From NCBI GenBank assembly GCA_964484935.1, contig CAZAFW010000006.1, positions 1 to 57,510 on the forward strand: a DNA stretch of 57,510 nt, given 5' to 3'. Position numbers and translations under genes: made by a program. Below, piece after piece: positions 16,173 to 25,310 of this stretch. The notes beneath the pieces are model-generated. The model ran no database searches, was not told where the DNA came from, and worked only from the letters and a program-made list of their open reading frames with translations. This DNA is from BM714 sp964484935 (GTDB lineage Bacteria > Bacillota > Clostridia > Peptostreptococcales > BM714). Within the stretch, counting starts at the first letter, position 1. Each line of letters starts with the position of its first letter.

Positions 16173-17924
16173 CTATATCCTTTCCTTCTCTGTGTATTCC
16201 GTATGAAGAAGGTCGTGGGCCATCTTTCCGTAGGGCTTTCCGAGGTAGTCCTCGTACAGGGCAATTATCTCGGGATTCTCGTGCGACTTCCGCCTGGCCA
16301 TCTTGCGGTCCTCGTCATATATGGCCTCCTGCCTCTTCTTGATTATGTCGAAGTCCCCGTGGTGGTAGGGCTGACCGCCTCCAGCGATGCATCCTCCGGG
16401 GCATGCCATTATTTCGATTGCATGATAACTGCTCTTGCCGTCGCGAATGTCCTCGAGGAGCTTCCTCGCGTTTCCCAGACCGTGGGCAATTCCTATCTTA
16501 AGTTCCATGTCTCCAATCATGACTGCCGCTTCGCGAATTCCTTTCATGCCCCTAAGCTGGGTAAACTCGACATTCTCAAGGTTTTCGCCGGTCAGCCACT
16601 CATAGGCCGTCCTTGTGGCCGCCTCTATTACGCCTCCTGTTGTCCCGAATATGACTCCGGCGCCCGTGCTTTCTCCCAGCATGCGGTCAAACTCTCCATC
16701 TTCGAGATTTCCAAAGTCAATTCCAGCCTCCTTCATCATCAATGATATTTCTCTTGTTGTTACTACGATATCCACATTGGCATATCCTTCGTTTGTAAGT
16801 TCGTCCCTTGATGCCTCGTATTTTTTAGCCACGCACGGCATTACAGAAACAACCACTATGTCCTTGGGATGGATTCCAGTTTTTTCAGCGTAGTATGTCT
16901 TTGCTATGGCCCCGAACATTATCTGAGGCGACTTGCAGGTTGAAGGTATGTCGAGCATATTTGGAAACTGGTGCTCGATGAAATTTACCCAAGCGGGGCA
17001 GCAGCTTGTTAGTATGGGCAGTGTTCCGTTGTGCTCAAGCCTGTGGACGAGCTCCGAGGCCTCTTCCATTATGGTCAGGTCTGCGGCGAAATCCGTGTCG
17101 AAGACCTTGTCAAAACCCATCTTTTTGAGAGCCGAAACCATTTTCCCGGTTGCGCTCGTTCCAACCTCCATTCCGAACATCTCTCCTATAGCAACCCTTA
17201 CGGCCGGTGCCGTTTGCACTATGACATGTTTTTTCGGGTCGTGGATTGCGTCCCAAACATCACTTGTATAGTTGACCTCAGTAAGGGCCGCAGTTGGGCA
17301 TACAGCCACGCACTGTCCGCAGAATGTACAAGATGTCTCGCTCATGGGAAGATTGAAGGCCGGACCCACGAAGGATGAGAATCCCCTGTTGACCGCCGAA
17401 AGTATTCCACATGTCTGGACCTCGTTGCAAACGGTCTCGCACCTCCTGCACATTATGCACTTTGAGGGATCCTTTACTATGGCGTTTGAGGAAACATCCT
17501 TTGCATATCCCCTTTTCTCGCCATCCCATCTGATTTCCCTTATTCCAAGATCCGCCGCAAGCTTCTGAAGATCGCATTCCAGGTTCTTGGGACATGTGAA
17601 GCACTCATTGGGGTGGTCTGAAAGAAGCAGCTCCACGGCCATCCTCCTTCCCCTTATGGCTCTTTTGGAGTCTGTATGGACAACCATTCCCGTAACAGCT
17701 TCTGTGACGCATGCAGGCATGAGGCTCCTTCTGCCCTCGACTTCCACCACGCAGACTCTGCATGATGCCACCTGGTTGACCAGTCCTATGTCCTTTAGGT
17801 CCAAATGGCAAAGAGTAGGTATGTTGACACCGATTGTTCTTGCCGCTTCGAGTATTGTAGTGCCCGCTTCGACCTGGACCTTTTGCCCGTTTATTGTCAG
17901 TTTTATCCTTTTATTTTCACTCAT
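16173..17924 (-). CDS. hydA: [FeFe] hydrogenase catalytic subunit
   Basis: The protein has 583 residues. An N-terminal [2Fe-2S] domain (TLCHLDLKDIG, then ASCRVCVVEVEG) and a His/Cys cluster site (HPNECFTCPKNLEC) come first, then two ferredoxin motifs (CIMCRRCETVC, CTFCGQCVAVCP). The H-cluster domain has all three signatures: L1 TSCCPAWVNFIE, L2 MPCVAKKYEA and L3 ACPGGCIAGGGQP. It makes or oxidises H2 and would use both reduced ferredoxin and NADH when joined to HydBC. It ends the operon 20141-20647 to 16173, 12 bases after hydB. Heptamer repeats lie directly behind its stop. Confidence 0.96.
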   Translation of the reverse strand: MSENKRIKLTINGQKVQVEAGTTILEAARTIGVNIPTLCHLDLKDIGLVNQVASCRVCVVEVEGRRSLMPACVTEAVTGMVVHTDSKRAIRGRRMAVELLLSDHPNECFTCPKNLECDLQKLAADLGIREIRWDGEKRGYAKDVSSNAIVKDPSKCIMCRRCETVCNEVQTCGILSAVNRGFSSFVGPAFNLPMSETSCTFCGQCVAVCPTAALTEVNYTSDVWDAIHDPKKHVIVQTAPAVRVAIGEMFGMEVGTSATGKMVSALKKMGFDKVFDTDFAADLTIMEEASELVHRLEHNGTLPILTSCCPAWVNFIEHQFPNMLDIPSTCKSPQIMFGAIAKTYYAEKTGIHPKDIVVVSVMPCVAKKYEASRDELTNEGYANVDIVVTTREISLMMKEAGIDFGNLEDGEFDRMLGESTGAGVIFGTTGGVIEAATRTAYEWLTGENLENVEFTQLRGMKGIREAAVMIGDMELKIGIAHGLGNARKLLEDIRDGKSSYHAIEIMACPGGCIAGGGQPYHHGDFDIIKKRQEAIYDEDRKMARRKSHENPEIIALYEDYLGKPYGKMAHDLLHTEYTEKERI

Positions 17925-17936
17925 GTCGTCACCTCG

Positions 17937-19730
17937 CTATGGTTTGATTACAGCATCGAACTTGCAGGCCTCGTAACATGCCCCGCACTTGATGCATTTT
18001 TCCTGGTCGATAACGTGCACTTCCTTCACTTTTCCCGATATGCAGTCAACCGGGCAGGCCCTTGCGCATGCGGTGCAGCCTATGCATTTGACCGGATCTA
18101 TGCTGTACCTTGCAAGGTCCTTGCAGGAACCGGTCTTGCAGTACTTGTCCTTCACGTGAGCCTCGTATTCGTCATAAAAGTACTTCATAGTGGAAAGAAC
18201 CGGATTCGGAGCCGTTTGCCCGAGTCCGCAGAGTGAGCAGTCTTTGACCATTTCGCAAAGTTCTTTGAGGTTGGTCAAGTCCTCCATCTCGCCCTTTCCT
18301 TCTGTTATCCGCTCCAGTATTTCATATATGCGCTTAGTTCCGACTCTGCATGGCGTGCATCTGCCGCATGACTCGTCCTGAGTAAAATTGAGATAGAATT
18401 TGGCGATGTTGACCATGCAATTGTCCTCGTCCATTACAATCAATCCACCAGAGCCCATCATAGAACCTATTTCCTGCAGGCTGTCGTAGTCTATCGCTGT
18501 ATCGAGGTTTTCGGCCGTTATGACCCCGCCCGAAGGACCCCCGGTCTGGACAGCCTTGAAGGCTTTTCCGTCTTTTATTCCTCCGCCTATGTCGAATATT
18601 ATTTCGCGGAATGTAGTCCCCATGGGAACTTCCACAAGCCCAACGTTGTTGACCTTGCCGGCCAAAGCGAATACCTTTGTGCCCTTTGACTTGTCTGTTC
18701 CTATGGATGCGAACCAGTCCGGACCCTTAAGTATTATTGGAGGAATGTTGGCGAAAGTCTCGACATTGTTTACGCATGAGGGCTTGCCCCAGTATCCGCT
18801 TTGCGACGGGAATGGAGGCTTGTTTCTGGGCTCTCCCCTTCCTCCCTCGACCGAATGGATGAGAGCGGTCTCCTCTCCGCATACGAATGCTCCGGCCCCG
18901 TACTTTATTTCAATGTCAAAGCTGAAATCGCTTCCGAATATGTTTTCTCCCAGAAAGCCGAATTCACGGGCCTGCCCTATTGCTATGTTAAGTCTTTCGA
19001 TTGCAAGCGGATATTCCGCCCTGATGTATATTATTCCTTTTCCTGCTCCTATGGCGTATCCCCCTATGGCCATGGCCTCGAGCACGCTGTGGGGGTCTCC
19101 CTCGAGTATGCTCCTGTCCATGAAGGCCCCGGGGTCGCCCTCGTCTGCGTTGCACAGTATATATTTCTCGTCGCCCTTTACAGCCTTTGTGAATTCCCAT
19201 TTGAGGCCTGTCGGGAAACCGCCTCCTCCGCGGCCCCTGAGACCGGATATCTTAATAGCGGATATCAATTCGTCCCTGGTCATTTCAGTCAAAACCTTGC
19301 CCAGGGCCATGTATCCTTCGTTTGCAATGTACTCCTCTATTTGCTCGGGGTCGATGAGCCCGCAGTTCCTCAGGGCTATGCGGAGCTGTTTCTTGTAAAA
19401 GCCCATTTTTCTGCTTTCTTCGACCTTCTCATTGTCCGCGGGATCTGTGAAAAGGAGCCTGCTGACCCTGCGCCCCTTGATCACATGCTCTTCGACTATC
19501 TCCCGGACATCCCCGGGCGTTACACGAACATAAAAAACATTGTCCGGATGAATCTTTACAATGGGGCCCTGCTCGCAAAAGCCAAAGCATCCCGTTTGCA
19601 CCACCTGGACCTCTTGGTCATACTTGTTCTCGGCAAGAACCTCTCTGAATCTCTCGATTATCACATCGCTTTCAGAAGCTCTGCAGCCCGTCCCGCCGCA
19701 TACAAGGATGTGCATTCTATACTTTGTCAT
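17937..19730 (-). CDS. hydB: Hydrogenase NADH-binding flavoprotein subunit (HydB/NuoF-like)
   Basis: The protein has 597 residues with the same plan as its paralogue at 10539-12290: N-terminal thioredoxin-like [2Fe-2S] domain (CGGTGCRAS, then GCFGFCEQGP), NuoF core (SGLRGRGGGGFPTGLKW, CNADEGDPGAFMDRS), ESCGRCTPCRVGT, and two terminal ferredoxin motifs (CIGCTACARACP, CIKCGACYEAC). It oxidises or reduces NAD(H) at FMN in the electron-bifurcating hydrogenase. It lies between the small [2Fe-2S] gene and hydA with gaps near 12 bases. Confidence 0.95.
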   Translation of the reverse strand: MTKYRMHILVCGGTGCRASESDVIIERFREVLAENKYDQEVQVVQTGCFGFCEQGPIVKIHPDNVFYVRVTPGDVREIVEEHVIKGRRVSRLLFTDPADNEKVEESRKMGFYKKQLRIALRNCGLIDPEQIEEYIANEGYMALGKVLTEMTRDELISAIKISGLRGRGGGGFPTGLKWEFTKAVKGDEKYILCNADEGDPGAFMDRSILEGDPHSVLEAMAIGGYAIGAGKGIIYIRAEYPLAIERLNIAIGQAREFGFLGENIFGSDFSFDIEIKYGAGAFVCGEETALIHSVEGGRGEPRNKPPFPSQSGYWGKPSCVNNVETFANIPPIILKGPDWFASIGTDKSKGTKVFALAGKVNNVGLVEVPMGTTFREIIFDIGGGIKDGKAFKAVQTGGPSGGVITAENLDTAIDYDSLQEIGSMMGSGGLIVMDEDNCMVNIAKFYLNFTQDESCGRCTPCRVGTKRIYEILERITEGKGEMEDLTNLKELCEMVKDCSLCGLGQTAPNPVLSTMKYFYDEYEAHVKDKYCKTGSCKDLARYSIDPVKCIGCTACARACPVDCISGKVKEVHVIDQEKCIKCGACYEACKFDAVIKP

Positions 19731-19741
19731 TTTTATCCTCC

Positions 19742-20128
19742 TTACGCGCGCTCAAAAGTTTCATTGACTATCGAGTCCTGCAGCAGCTGGTTTTCCATCA
19801 AATGCTTCTTTACAATCATTCGACCCTTTTCCTCGTCGACATGGCCGTAGAGTATGGAATCCTCGTCGGGCATTACAACTTCAACAATCGGCTCGGAATG
19901 GCAGTAACCGTTGCATCCAACCTGAATTACATCCACATTTTTCATTCCCTGTGCGTCTACCTCTTCAATTATTGCACGAAGTGTTTCCCTTGCGCCTGCG
20001 GCTATTCCGCATGTGCCCATTCCAACCTTGACAATTATCCTGTTCTCGCCTTCGCCCTTCCTCATTCCAAGGCTTTTACCATGCGATTCGCGGATTCGCT
20101 TGAGCTCCTCCATTGATTTCACTTTCAT
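19742..20128 (-). CDS. Small thioredoxin-like [2Fe-2S] ferredoxin of the hydrogenase operon
   Basis: The protein has 128 residues. VKVGMGTCGIAAGA and GCNGYCHSEP carry the four cysteines of a thioredoxin-like [2Fe-2S] fold, similar to the N-terminal domain of the NuoF-like subunits in this window. About 30 charged residues precede the fold. It sits between hydC and hydB, 12 bases from each, so it is probably an accessory or extra electron-transfer subunit of the hydrogenase. The role is inferred from position. Confidence 0.82.
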   Translation of the reverse strand: MKVKSMEELKRIRESHGKSLGMRKGEGENRIIVKVGMGTCGIAAGARETLRAIIEEVDAQGMKNVDVIQVGCNGYCHSEPIVEVVMPDEDSILYGHVDEEKGRMIVKKHLMENQLLQDSIVNETFERA

Positions 20129-20140
20129 ATGAACTCCTCC

Positions 20141-20647
20141 TTAACGGTAATTGTCCAAAATCCCTTTGACATCTTCCCGCCTTATCCTTCCGTACACCTT
20201 TCCGTCTACAATAACAATAGGGGCAAGTCCGCAGGCTCCGACGCAGCGTATGTCCTTTAGAGTAAACATTCCGTCCTCTGACGTCTCGCCTGTCTTTATG
20301 CCCAATTCCTCTTCGATGTCGCGGAGTATTTCCTCCGCCCCTTTTACGAAACAGGCGGTACCCATGCATACGCTGACAACATGCTCCCCCTGGGGAACCA
20401 TGCTGAAATAGGAATAAAAGCTGGCAACCCCAAAAACCTCAGCAGCCGGCATGTCCAGCTTTCGCGCCACAAAGGTCTGCACCTCCATGGGAAGGTATCC
20501 GAAAATGCTCTGCGCCTTGTGAAGAACCGAAATCAAGGATCCCTTTTTCTCCTCTATGCCTTCAATGTAGTTTCCCAATTCAGCATATTTTTCCTTTGGA
20601 AGATTTTTTGCACTGTAGGTCAATGCCTGCGCTTCCTTCTTTTTCAT
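20141..20647 (-). CDS. hydC: Hydrogenase NuoE-like [2Fe-2S] subunit
   Basis: The protein has 168 residues of the NuoE family. SVCMGTACFVKG and CVGACGLAP give the four cluster cysteines. It is the first gene of the hydrogenase operon, and GAGGGTGA lies upstream of the ATG. With HydA and HydB it forms the core of the bifurcating hydrogenase, which couples NADH and reduced ferredoxin oxidation to H2 formation. It is a paralogue of the NuoE-like gene at 10041-10538. Confidence 0.93.
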   Translation of the reverse strand: MKKKEAQALTYSAKNLPKEKYAELGNYIEGIEEKKGSLISVLHKAQSIFGYLPMEVQTFVARKLDMPAAEVFGVASFYSYFSMVPQGEHVVSVCMGTACFVKGAEEILRDIEEELGIKTGETSEDGMFTLKDIRCVGACGLAPIVIVDGKVYGRIRREDVKGILDNYR

Positions 20648-20868
20648 GCATTATCACCCTCTTTTCAAATTTTCAGCGCCCATGTATATTGTTGAATCGT
20701 CAATATCCGCAAAAAGGCGCCGGATTTTGTGTTCTCTCTATTTATTCCCGTCCCTGCCACTGCATAATCAAAATACGGCAAGCTTTGGATTTTAAAATCA
20801 ATTCTCTTTTTCAGTTTTTCTTTTTTATCAACGAATCCGTTTTTAACTGTAAAATGTTTACAATATTA

Positions 20869-20897
20869 TTGACATTATTTTATCAATCGTGTACTAT
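20869..20897 (+). promoter_or_regulatory. Strong promoter with no downstream gene
   Basis: TTGACA (20869-20874), a 17-base spacer and TACTAT (20892-20897) form a near-consensus promoter on the plus strand. Both neighbouring genes are on the minus strand, so the product would be a short RNA ending at the terminator at 20993-21034. Confidence 0.75.
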
Positions 20898-20903
20898 AGA
20901 GAC

Positions 20904-21034
20904 GTCCAAGGAATATAAGGCCTTTACTCCCTGGTTTTGGCCTTCGGTTCCCGACTTTATTGTATTTTTTGTCGCATTGTCTTTTAGGAGACAAAAAAGC
21001 ACCGGCCCTTTTTGACAAGGGTCGGTGCTTTTTT
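20904..21034 (+). ncRNA. Candidate small RNA of about 130 nt
   Basis: Between the promoter at 20869 and the terminator at 20993 lies a sequence with its own structure. GGAA and AAGGCC (20910-20922) pair with GGCCTT and TTCC (20939-20951), and TGTCT pairs with AGACA around 20978-20993. No open frame with a ribosome site is present. I do not recognise the family. It could act on the flanking hyd or tkt messages or elsewhere. Confidence 0.5.
20993..21034. terminator. Bidirectional terminator behind tkt
   Basis: AAAAAAGCACCG-G-CCCTT pairs with AAGGG-T-CGGTGCTTTTTT. A and T runs on both sides let it end tkt on the minus strand and the candidate small RNA on the plus strand. Confidence 0.85.
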
Positions 21035-21050
21035 AATTATTTTTTTTCAT

Positions 21051-23039
21051 CTATTTTTCTTTTATTGCTTCCTTTGCCTTAGCAGCTATGTTTTCAGGAG
21101 TGAATCCGAATTTTTCCATAAGCAACGGCGCCGGAGCCGACGCCCCGAACCCTTCCATGGCTATGATTTTTCCGCTCTTTCCTGCGTACTTATGCCATCC
21201 AACCGGGCTTCCCGCCTCTACAGCCACTACCGGAAGGCCCTCTGGCAAAACGCTTTCCCTGTAGGCCTTTGTCTGCTCATCAAATATTTCCCAGGAAATA
21301 AAGCTGACCACCCTTGCGTCTATTCCATCCTTGTCCAGGAGCTTGGCGGCTTCAAGAAGGAGGGACACTTCCGAACCGCTGGCGGCGAGCACTACATCGG
21401 GCGTCTCTTTAGATTCCTTCCTAAGCACATGGGCACCCATGTATGCCGCTTTGCCTACGCCCTCGAGAAGCGGCAGGTTCTGCCTGGAAAGGACTATGGC
21501 TGAAGGTCCTTCTGTGTATTCGAGCGCCTGTATCCAGGATATGACGGTTTCCTTTGCATCCGCGGGTCTGAAAACCTTCAGGCCCGGGATCGACCTCATC
21601 GATGCGAGGTGCTCTATTGGCTGGTGGGTCGGTCCGTCCTCGCCGACTCCTATGCTGTCATGCGTATAGACATAAATCACTTGCTGCTTCATCAGCGCCG
21701 AAAGCCTTACCGCCGGCTTCATGTAGTCGAAGAAAACAAGAAATGTGGACCCGAAGACCCTGCATCCACCGTGAAGGGAAATGCCGTTTAGGATTCCGCC
21801 CATTGCGTGTTCCCTTATTCCAAAATTGATGTTCGCGCCTTCCGGAGAGTCCTTTTGGAAGTCCCCTTTTCCTGCAAGGCGAGTTTTTGTAGATGCGTTT
21901 AGGTCTGCCGACCCTCCCATGAAGTTTTCTATATGCTCGGACAAAAGATTTAAAACCCTGCCGCCGCTTGCGCGTGTCGCTTCGGATTTCTTTTCAAATG
22001 TCCAAAGCCTCTTGTCGCGCGAGGCGCCTTCGGGAAGGCTTTTGTCGTGCCAAGCCTTCCATTTTTCTGCCTTGTCGGGATACTTTTCGGCATATTTTTC
22101 AAACAGGGCGTACCATTGGTCTCTTTCCTTTTCCTTTTCGGCCCTTATGCTTCGCATGTTCTCTTGCACATCTTCAGGAACCGTAAAGGCGGGATATTCC
22201 CATCCCTCGGACTTCCTCATGAGTGATATTTCGTCTTCTCCAAGCGGAGAACCGTGAACCCCGGAGGTTCCCGCCTTGCCCGGGCTTCCGTATCCTATGA
22301 CAGTTTTGACCATCAGAATCGAAGGTTTCTCCGTCTCTTGTCTGGCGGCATCTATCGCCTCCGCTATGGCTTCGGGGTCGTTTCCGCCCGAAACCCTTAT
22401 AACCTGCCATCCGTAGGCTTCAAAACGCTTGCCTGTGTCCTCTGTGAATGCTATGTCGGTCTTTCCGTCGATTGTGATTCCGTTGTCGTCATATATTGCT
22501 ATAAGCTTTCCTAGTCCCTGATGGCCCGCAAGCGACGCCGCTTCCGCCGAAATGCCTTCCATAAGGTCTCCGTCTCCAGCAAGCACATAGGTGAAGTGGT
22601 CGACCGGCTTGATGTCGCCTGTATTGAATTCAGCCGCAAGCCTTTTCTCGGCTATTGCCATTCCTACGGCGTTTGCAAAACCCTGTCCAAGAGGGCCTGT
22701 GGTGGTTTCTACTCCCGGAGTGTGTCCGTATTCGGGATGCCCCGGTGTCTTGCTGCCCCATTGCCTGAAGTTCATTAGGTCGTCCATTGAAAGGTCGTAG
22801 CCAAACAGGTGAAGCAGCGTATAAAGAAGCATGGAGCCGTGGCCGGCCGACAGCACGAATCGGTCCCTGTCGGGCCATGCAGGGTCTTTTCCGCACCCCT
22901 TGAGGAATCGTCCCCAAAGCGCAAAAGCAGCCGCGGCAGCGCCCATGGGCAGACCGGGATGTCCCGAGTTTGCCTTTTGCACTCCTTCAGCCGATATGAA
23001 TCTGATTGTCTTGATTGTTCTCTCTTCCAAATTATTCAT
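21051..23039 (-). CDS. tkt: Transketolase
   Basis: The protein has 662 residues, the normal full length. ANSGHPGLPMGAAA marks the N-terminus, GDGDLMEGISAEAASLAGH is the thiamine diphosphate motif, and THDSIGVGEDGPTHQPIEH is the transketolase signature in the pyrimidine domain. It moves two-carbon units between sugar phosphates in the pentose phosphate pathway. GGAGGG precedes the ATG. A TATAAT at 23089-23084 on the minus strand is a likely -10 box. It is monocistronic. Confidence 0.97.
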   Translation of the reverse strand: MNNLEERTIKTIRFISAEGVQKANSGHPGLPMGAAAAAFALWGRFLKGCGKDPAWPDRDRFVLSAGHGSMLLYTLLHLFGYDLSMDDLMNFRQWGSKTPGHPEYGHTPGVETTTGPLGQGFANAVGMAIAEKRLAAEFNTGDIKPVDHFTYVLAGDGDLMEGISAEAASLAGHQGLGKLIAIYDDNGITIDGKTDIAFTEDTGKRFEAYGWQVIRVSGGNDPEAIAEAIDAARQETEKPSILMVKTVIGYGSPGKAGTSGVHGSPLGEDEISLMRKSEGWEYPAFTVPEDVQENMRSIRAEKEKERDQWYALFEKYAEKYPDKAEKWKAWHDKSLPEGASRDKRLWTFEKKSEATRASGGRVLNLLSEHIENFMGGSADLNASTKTRLAGKGDFQKDSPEGANINFGIREHAMGGILNGISLHGGCRVFGSTFLVFFDYMKPAVRLSALMKQQVIYVYTHDSIGVGEDGPTHQPIEHLASMRSIPGLKVFRPADAKETVISWIQALEYTEGPSAIVLSRQNLPLLEGVGKAAYMGAHVLRKESKETPDVVLAASGSEVSLLLEAAKLLDKDGIDARVVSFISWEIFDEQTKAYRESVLPEGLPVVAVEAGSPVGWHKYAGKSGKIIAMEGFGASAPAPLLMEKFGFTPENIAAKAKEAIKEK

Positions 23040-23281
23040 TATTCCCTCCGAATCTATTTACGTTTTCGATTTTGTCTTACTACATTATAACAGAAAAAAT
23101 TTGCAAGATAAGTTGATTTCAAGTCCTTTATGCATTTCATCAATATTTTTGCCGCCCCAAATGCAATATAAAGGAAAAATTACAATTATGTATAATTTCA
23201 ACACCCGGACCGTATTTGTGGTAAACTCATATTGAACGGCTTACATAGTAATTTAATCAACAAGCAGGGAGGAAACATGTC

Positions 23282-24811
23282 ATGAAAAAACCCGTCGTTT
23301 TAATGATACTTGACGGTTACGGATTGAGCGGCAATCCAAAAGGAAATGCTGTCCTTGCGGCCGAAACGCCAAACATGGACAGGCTTTCAAGCGACTGGCC
23401 AACGTCCAGACTTCAGGCCAGCGGATCCTACGTGGGGCTTCCGGAAGGGCAAATGGGCAATTCCGAAGTGGGGCATCTGAACATAGGAGCCGGAAGAATC
23501 GTTTACCAGGAACTCACGCGCATAACAAACGAAATTGAAAACGGAAAATTCTACAGCAATTTCGCATTCATGCAATCCGTTTCAAATGCAATGAAAAACG
23601 ACAGCTCCCTTCATCTTTGGGGACTGCTTTCAGACGGCGGAGTACACAGCCACATAAATCACCTTTTCGCTCTCCTCAAGCTTGCGCGAAACGCGGGCCT
23701 GAAAAAAGTCTATGTCCATGCATTTCTGGACGGGCGAGACACGGCTCCAAAGGCGGCTAAGGCTTTCATAAAATCGCTCGAGGACCGCATGGAGCGCCTT
23801 GGGACAGGCAAAATAGCGAGCGTTTCGGGACGCTACTACGCCATGGACCGGGACAACAGATGGGAAAGGATACAATTGGCATACGACGCTATGGCAATTG
23901 GGCAGGGCAATGAATATGAAAGCGCTTCAAAAGCTCTCGAGGCCGCCTACAAGAGAGGCGAAACCGACGAGTTCGTAAGGCCGTCCGTGATTCTCGAGGG
24001 CGGAAAACCCGTGGCGACAGTGAAAGAGAACGACTCGGTAATAATGTTCAATTTCAGGCCTGACAGGGCAAGACAGATAACACGGGCATTCACAGACGAA
24101 AATTCAAACATCGTACGCAAGAAGGGATTTTTCCCGCTGAATTATGTGTGCCTGACCCAATACGACCAGACAATGCCGGGCGTTAAAGTGGCATACGAGC
24201 CCCAATCCCTTAAAAACACTATGGGGGAATATCTTTCGGAATGCGGCCTCAAGCAGCTCCGAATAGCGGAAACGGAAAAATACGCCCACGTAACCTTTTT
24301 CTTCAATGGCGGGAGAGAAGAACCTTTCCCGGGCGAAAAGAGGATTCTAGTTCCTTCGCCAAAGGTTGCCACTTACGATCTCCAGCCTGAAATGAGCGCT
24401 TTTGAAGTATGCAAAAACCTTGTGCGAGAAATAAAGGCCGGGTCGCACGATTTCATACTTGTCAATTTCGCAAATCCCGACATGGTGGGCCATTCCGGGG
24501 TTTTCGAGGCGACGGTTAGGGCCGTCGAAACAGTTGACGAATGCGCAGGAAAAGTTTCGGACGCTGTTCTGGGAGAGGGCGGAATACTGTTCATAACTGC
24601 CGACCACGGAAACGCGGACGAAATGCTGGATCCTGGCGGCAATGTAATGACTGCCCACTCTCTGAATCCCGTACCGGTTGTTTTGCTCGGAGCTGGCAAA
24701 GACATTTCGCTTAGGGAAGGAAAGCTATCTGACATAGCCCCTACTCTTCTTGAGCTTATGGGTCTTGAAAAGCCAACTGAAATGGGCGGAAACTCACTTA
24801 TCAAAAAATAA
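23282..24811 (+). CDS. gpmI: 2,3-bisphosphoglycerate-independent phosphoglycerate mutase
   Basis: The protein has 509 residues. LMILDGYGL gives the first metal Asp, and QMGNSEVGHLNIGAGR contains the phosphorylated Ser. HAFLDGRDTAPKAA, NFANPDMVGHSG and TADHGNADEM supply the remaining manganese ligands. It interconverts 3- and 2-phosphoglycerate in glycolysis and gluconeogenesis. GGGAGGAA precedes the ATG at 23282. An earlier ATG four bases upstream is followed by a stop after one codon. It stands alone and ends in a strong terminator. Confidence 0.97.
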   Translation: MKKPVVLMILDGYGLSGNPKGNAVLAAETPNMDRLSSDWPTSRLQASGSYVGLPEGQMGNSEVGHLNIGAGRIVYQELTRITNEIENGKFYSNFAFMQSVSNAMKNDSSLHLWGLLSDGGVHSHINHLFALLKLARNAGLKKVYVHAFLDGRDTAPKAAKAFIKSLEDRMERLGTGKIASVSGRYYAMDRDNRWERIQLAYDAMAIGQGNEYESASKALEAAYKRGETDEFVRPSVILEGGKPVATVKENDSVIMFNFRPDRARQITRAFTDENSNIVRKKGFFPLNYVCLTQYDQTMPGVKVAYEPQSLKNTMGEYLSECGLKQLRIAETEKYAHVTFFFNGGREEPFPGEKRILVPSPKVATYDLQPEMSAFEVCKNLVREIKAGSHDFILVNFANPDMVGHSGVFEATVRAVETVDECAGKVSDAVLGEGGILFITADHGNADEMLDPGGNVMTAHSLNPVPVVLLGAGKDISLREGKLSDIAPTLLELMGLEKPTEMGGNSLIKK

Positions 24812-24847
24812 AAAGAACAGAATCGGTTCCGCCGATTCTGTTCTTTT
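24811..24847. terminator. Terminator between gpmI and the bacteriohemerythrin gene
   Basis: AAAAGAACAGAATCGG pairs perfectly with CCGATTCTGTTCTTTT across a TTCCG loop. It is flanked by A and T runs and serves the two convergent genes. Confidence 0.9.
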
Positions 24848-24875
24848 TCGCTTTGCTCTTATTAAAGGCGCCTCT

Positions 24876-25286
24876 TTAATCCTGCTTGCCTATGAAGGGC
24901 ACATACTCCTGGTCCTTTAAAGAAATATGGTCTATTATCCAGTCAATCATAAAATTCATTATCTCCATGGCCAGGAATACATCGTCGGTCCGCTCGTTTA
25001 TTCGGGTTTGGTAGGCCTGGGCCTTTTCCTGAAACGCGCGGTGGATTGTTTTATGTTCAGCATATCCTTCAAAGCCCGCCCTCTCCATCATGCCCTCTTC
25101 CGTGTCAAAATGGATTTTCGCATAGTCCAAAAGCTCCTCCGCCGCTGCCGCTATGCCTATGTTGAGCCTTTCGGGATCGCCGTTTTTAGCCTCATAGAGC
25201 TTGTCGGCTATTTCAAAAAGCCTTTTATGCTGCTTGTCTATTTCTTCTATACCCGTTTCCATTTTGCTGCTCCACGAAACCAGCAT
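24876..25286 (-). CDS. Bacteriohemerythrin
   Basis: The protein has 136 residues of the hemerythrin four-helix fold. Iron ligands are visible as DKQHKRLFE, HFDTEE (HxxxE), HKTIH (HxxxH) and HISLKD (HxxxxD). Such proteins bind O2 at a di-iron site and serve in O2 sensing or detoxification in anaerobes. I start at the ATG 25286 because GGGGGTGA lies 5 bases upstream; an in-frame GTG three codons earlier has no room for a ribosome site. The downstream neighbour gpmI is convergent. Confidence 0.92.
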   Translation of the reverse strand: MLVSWSSKMETGIEEIDKQHKRLFEIADKLYEAKNGDPERLNIGIAAAAEELLDYAKIHFDTEEGMMERAGFEGYAEHKTIHRAFQEKAQAYQTRINERTDDVFLAMEIMNFMIDWIIDHISLKDQEYVPFIGKQD

Positions 25287-25310
25287 ACTGCTCACCCCCG
25301 CCTGACGAGT

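Noticed and set aside
18801..19850. Plus-strand 349-codon frame inside hydB
   Set aside because: It is antisense to a gene with complete family motifs; its translation is Ser/Tyr/Cys-rich without domains and it has no ribosome site.
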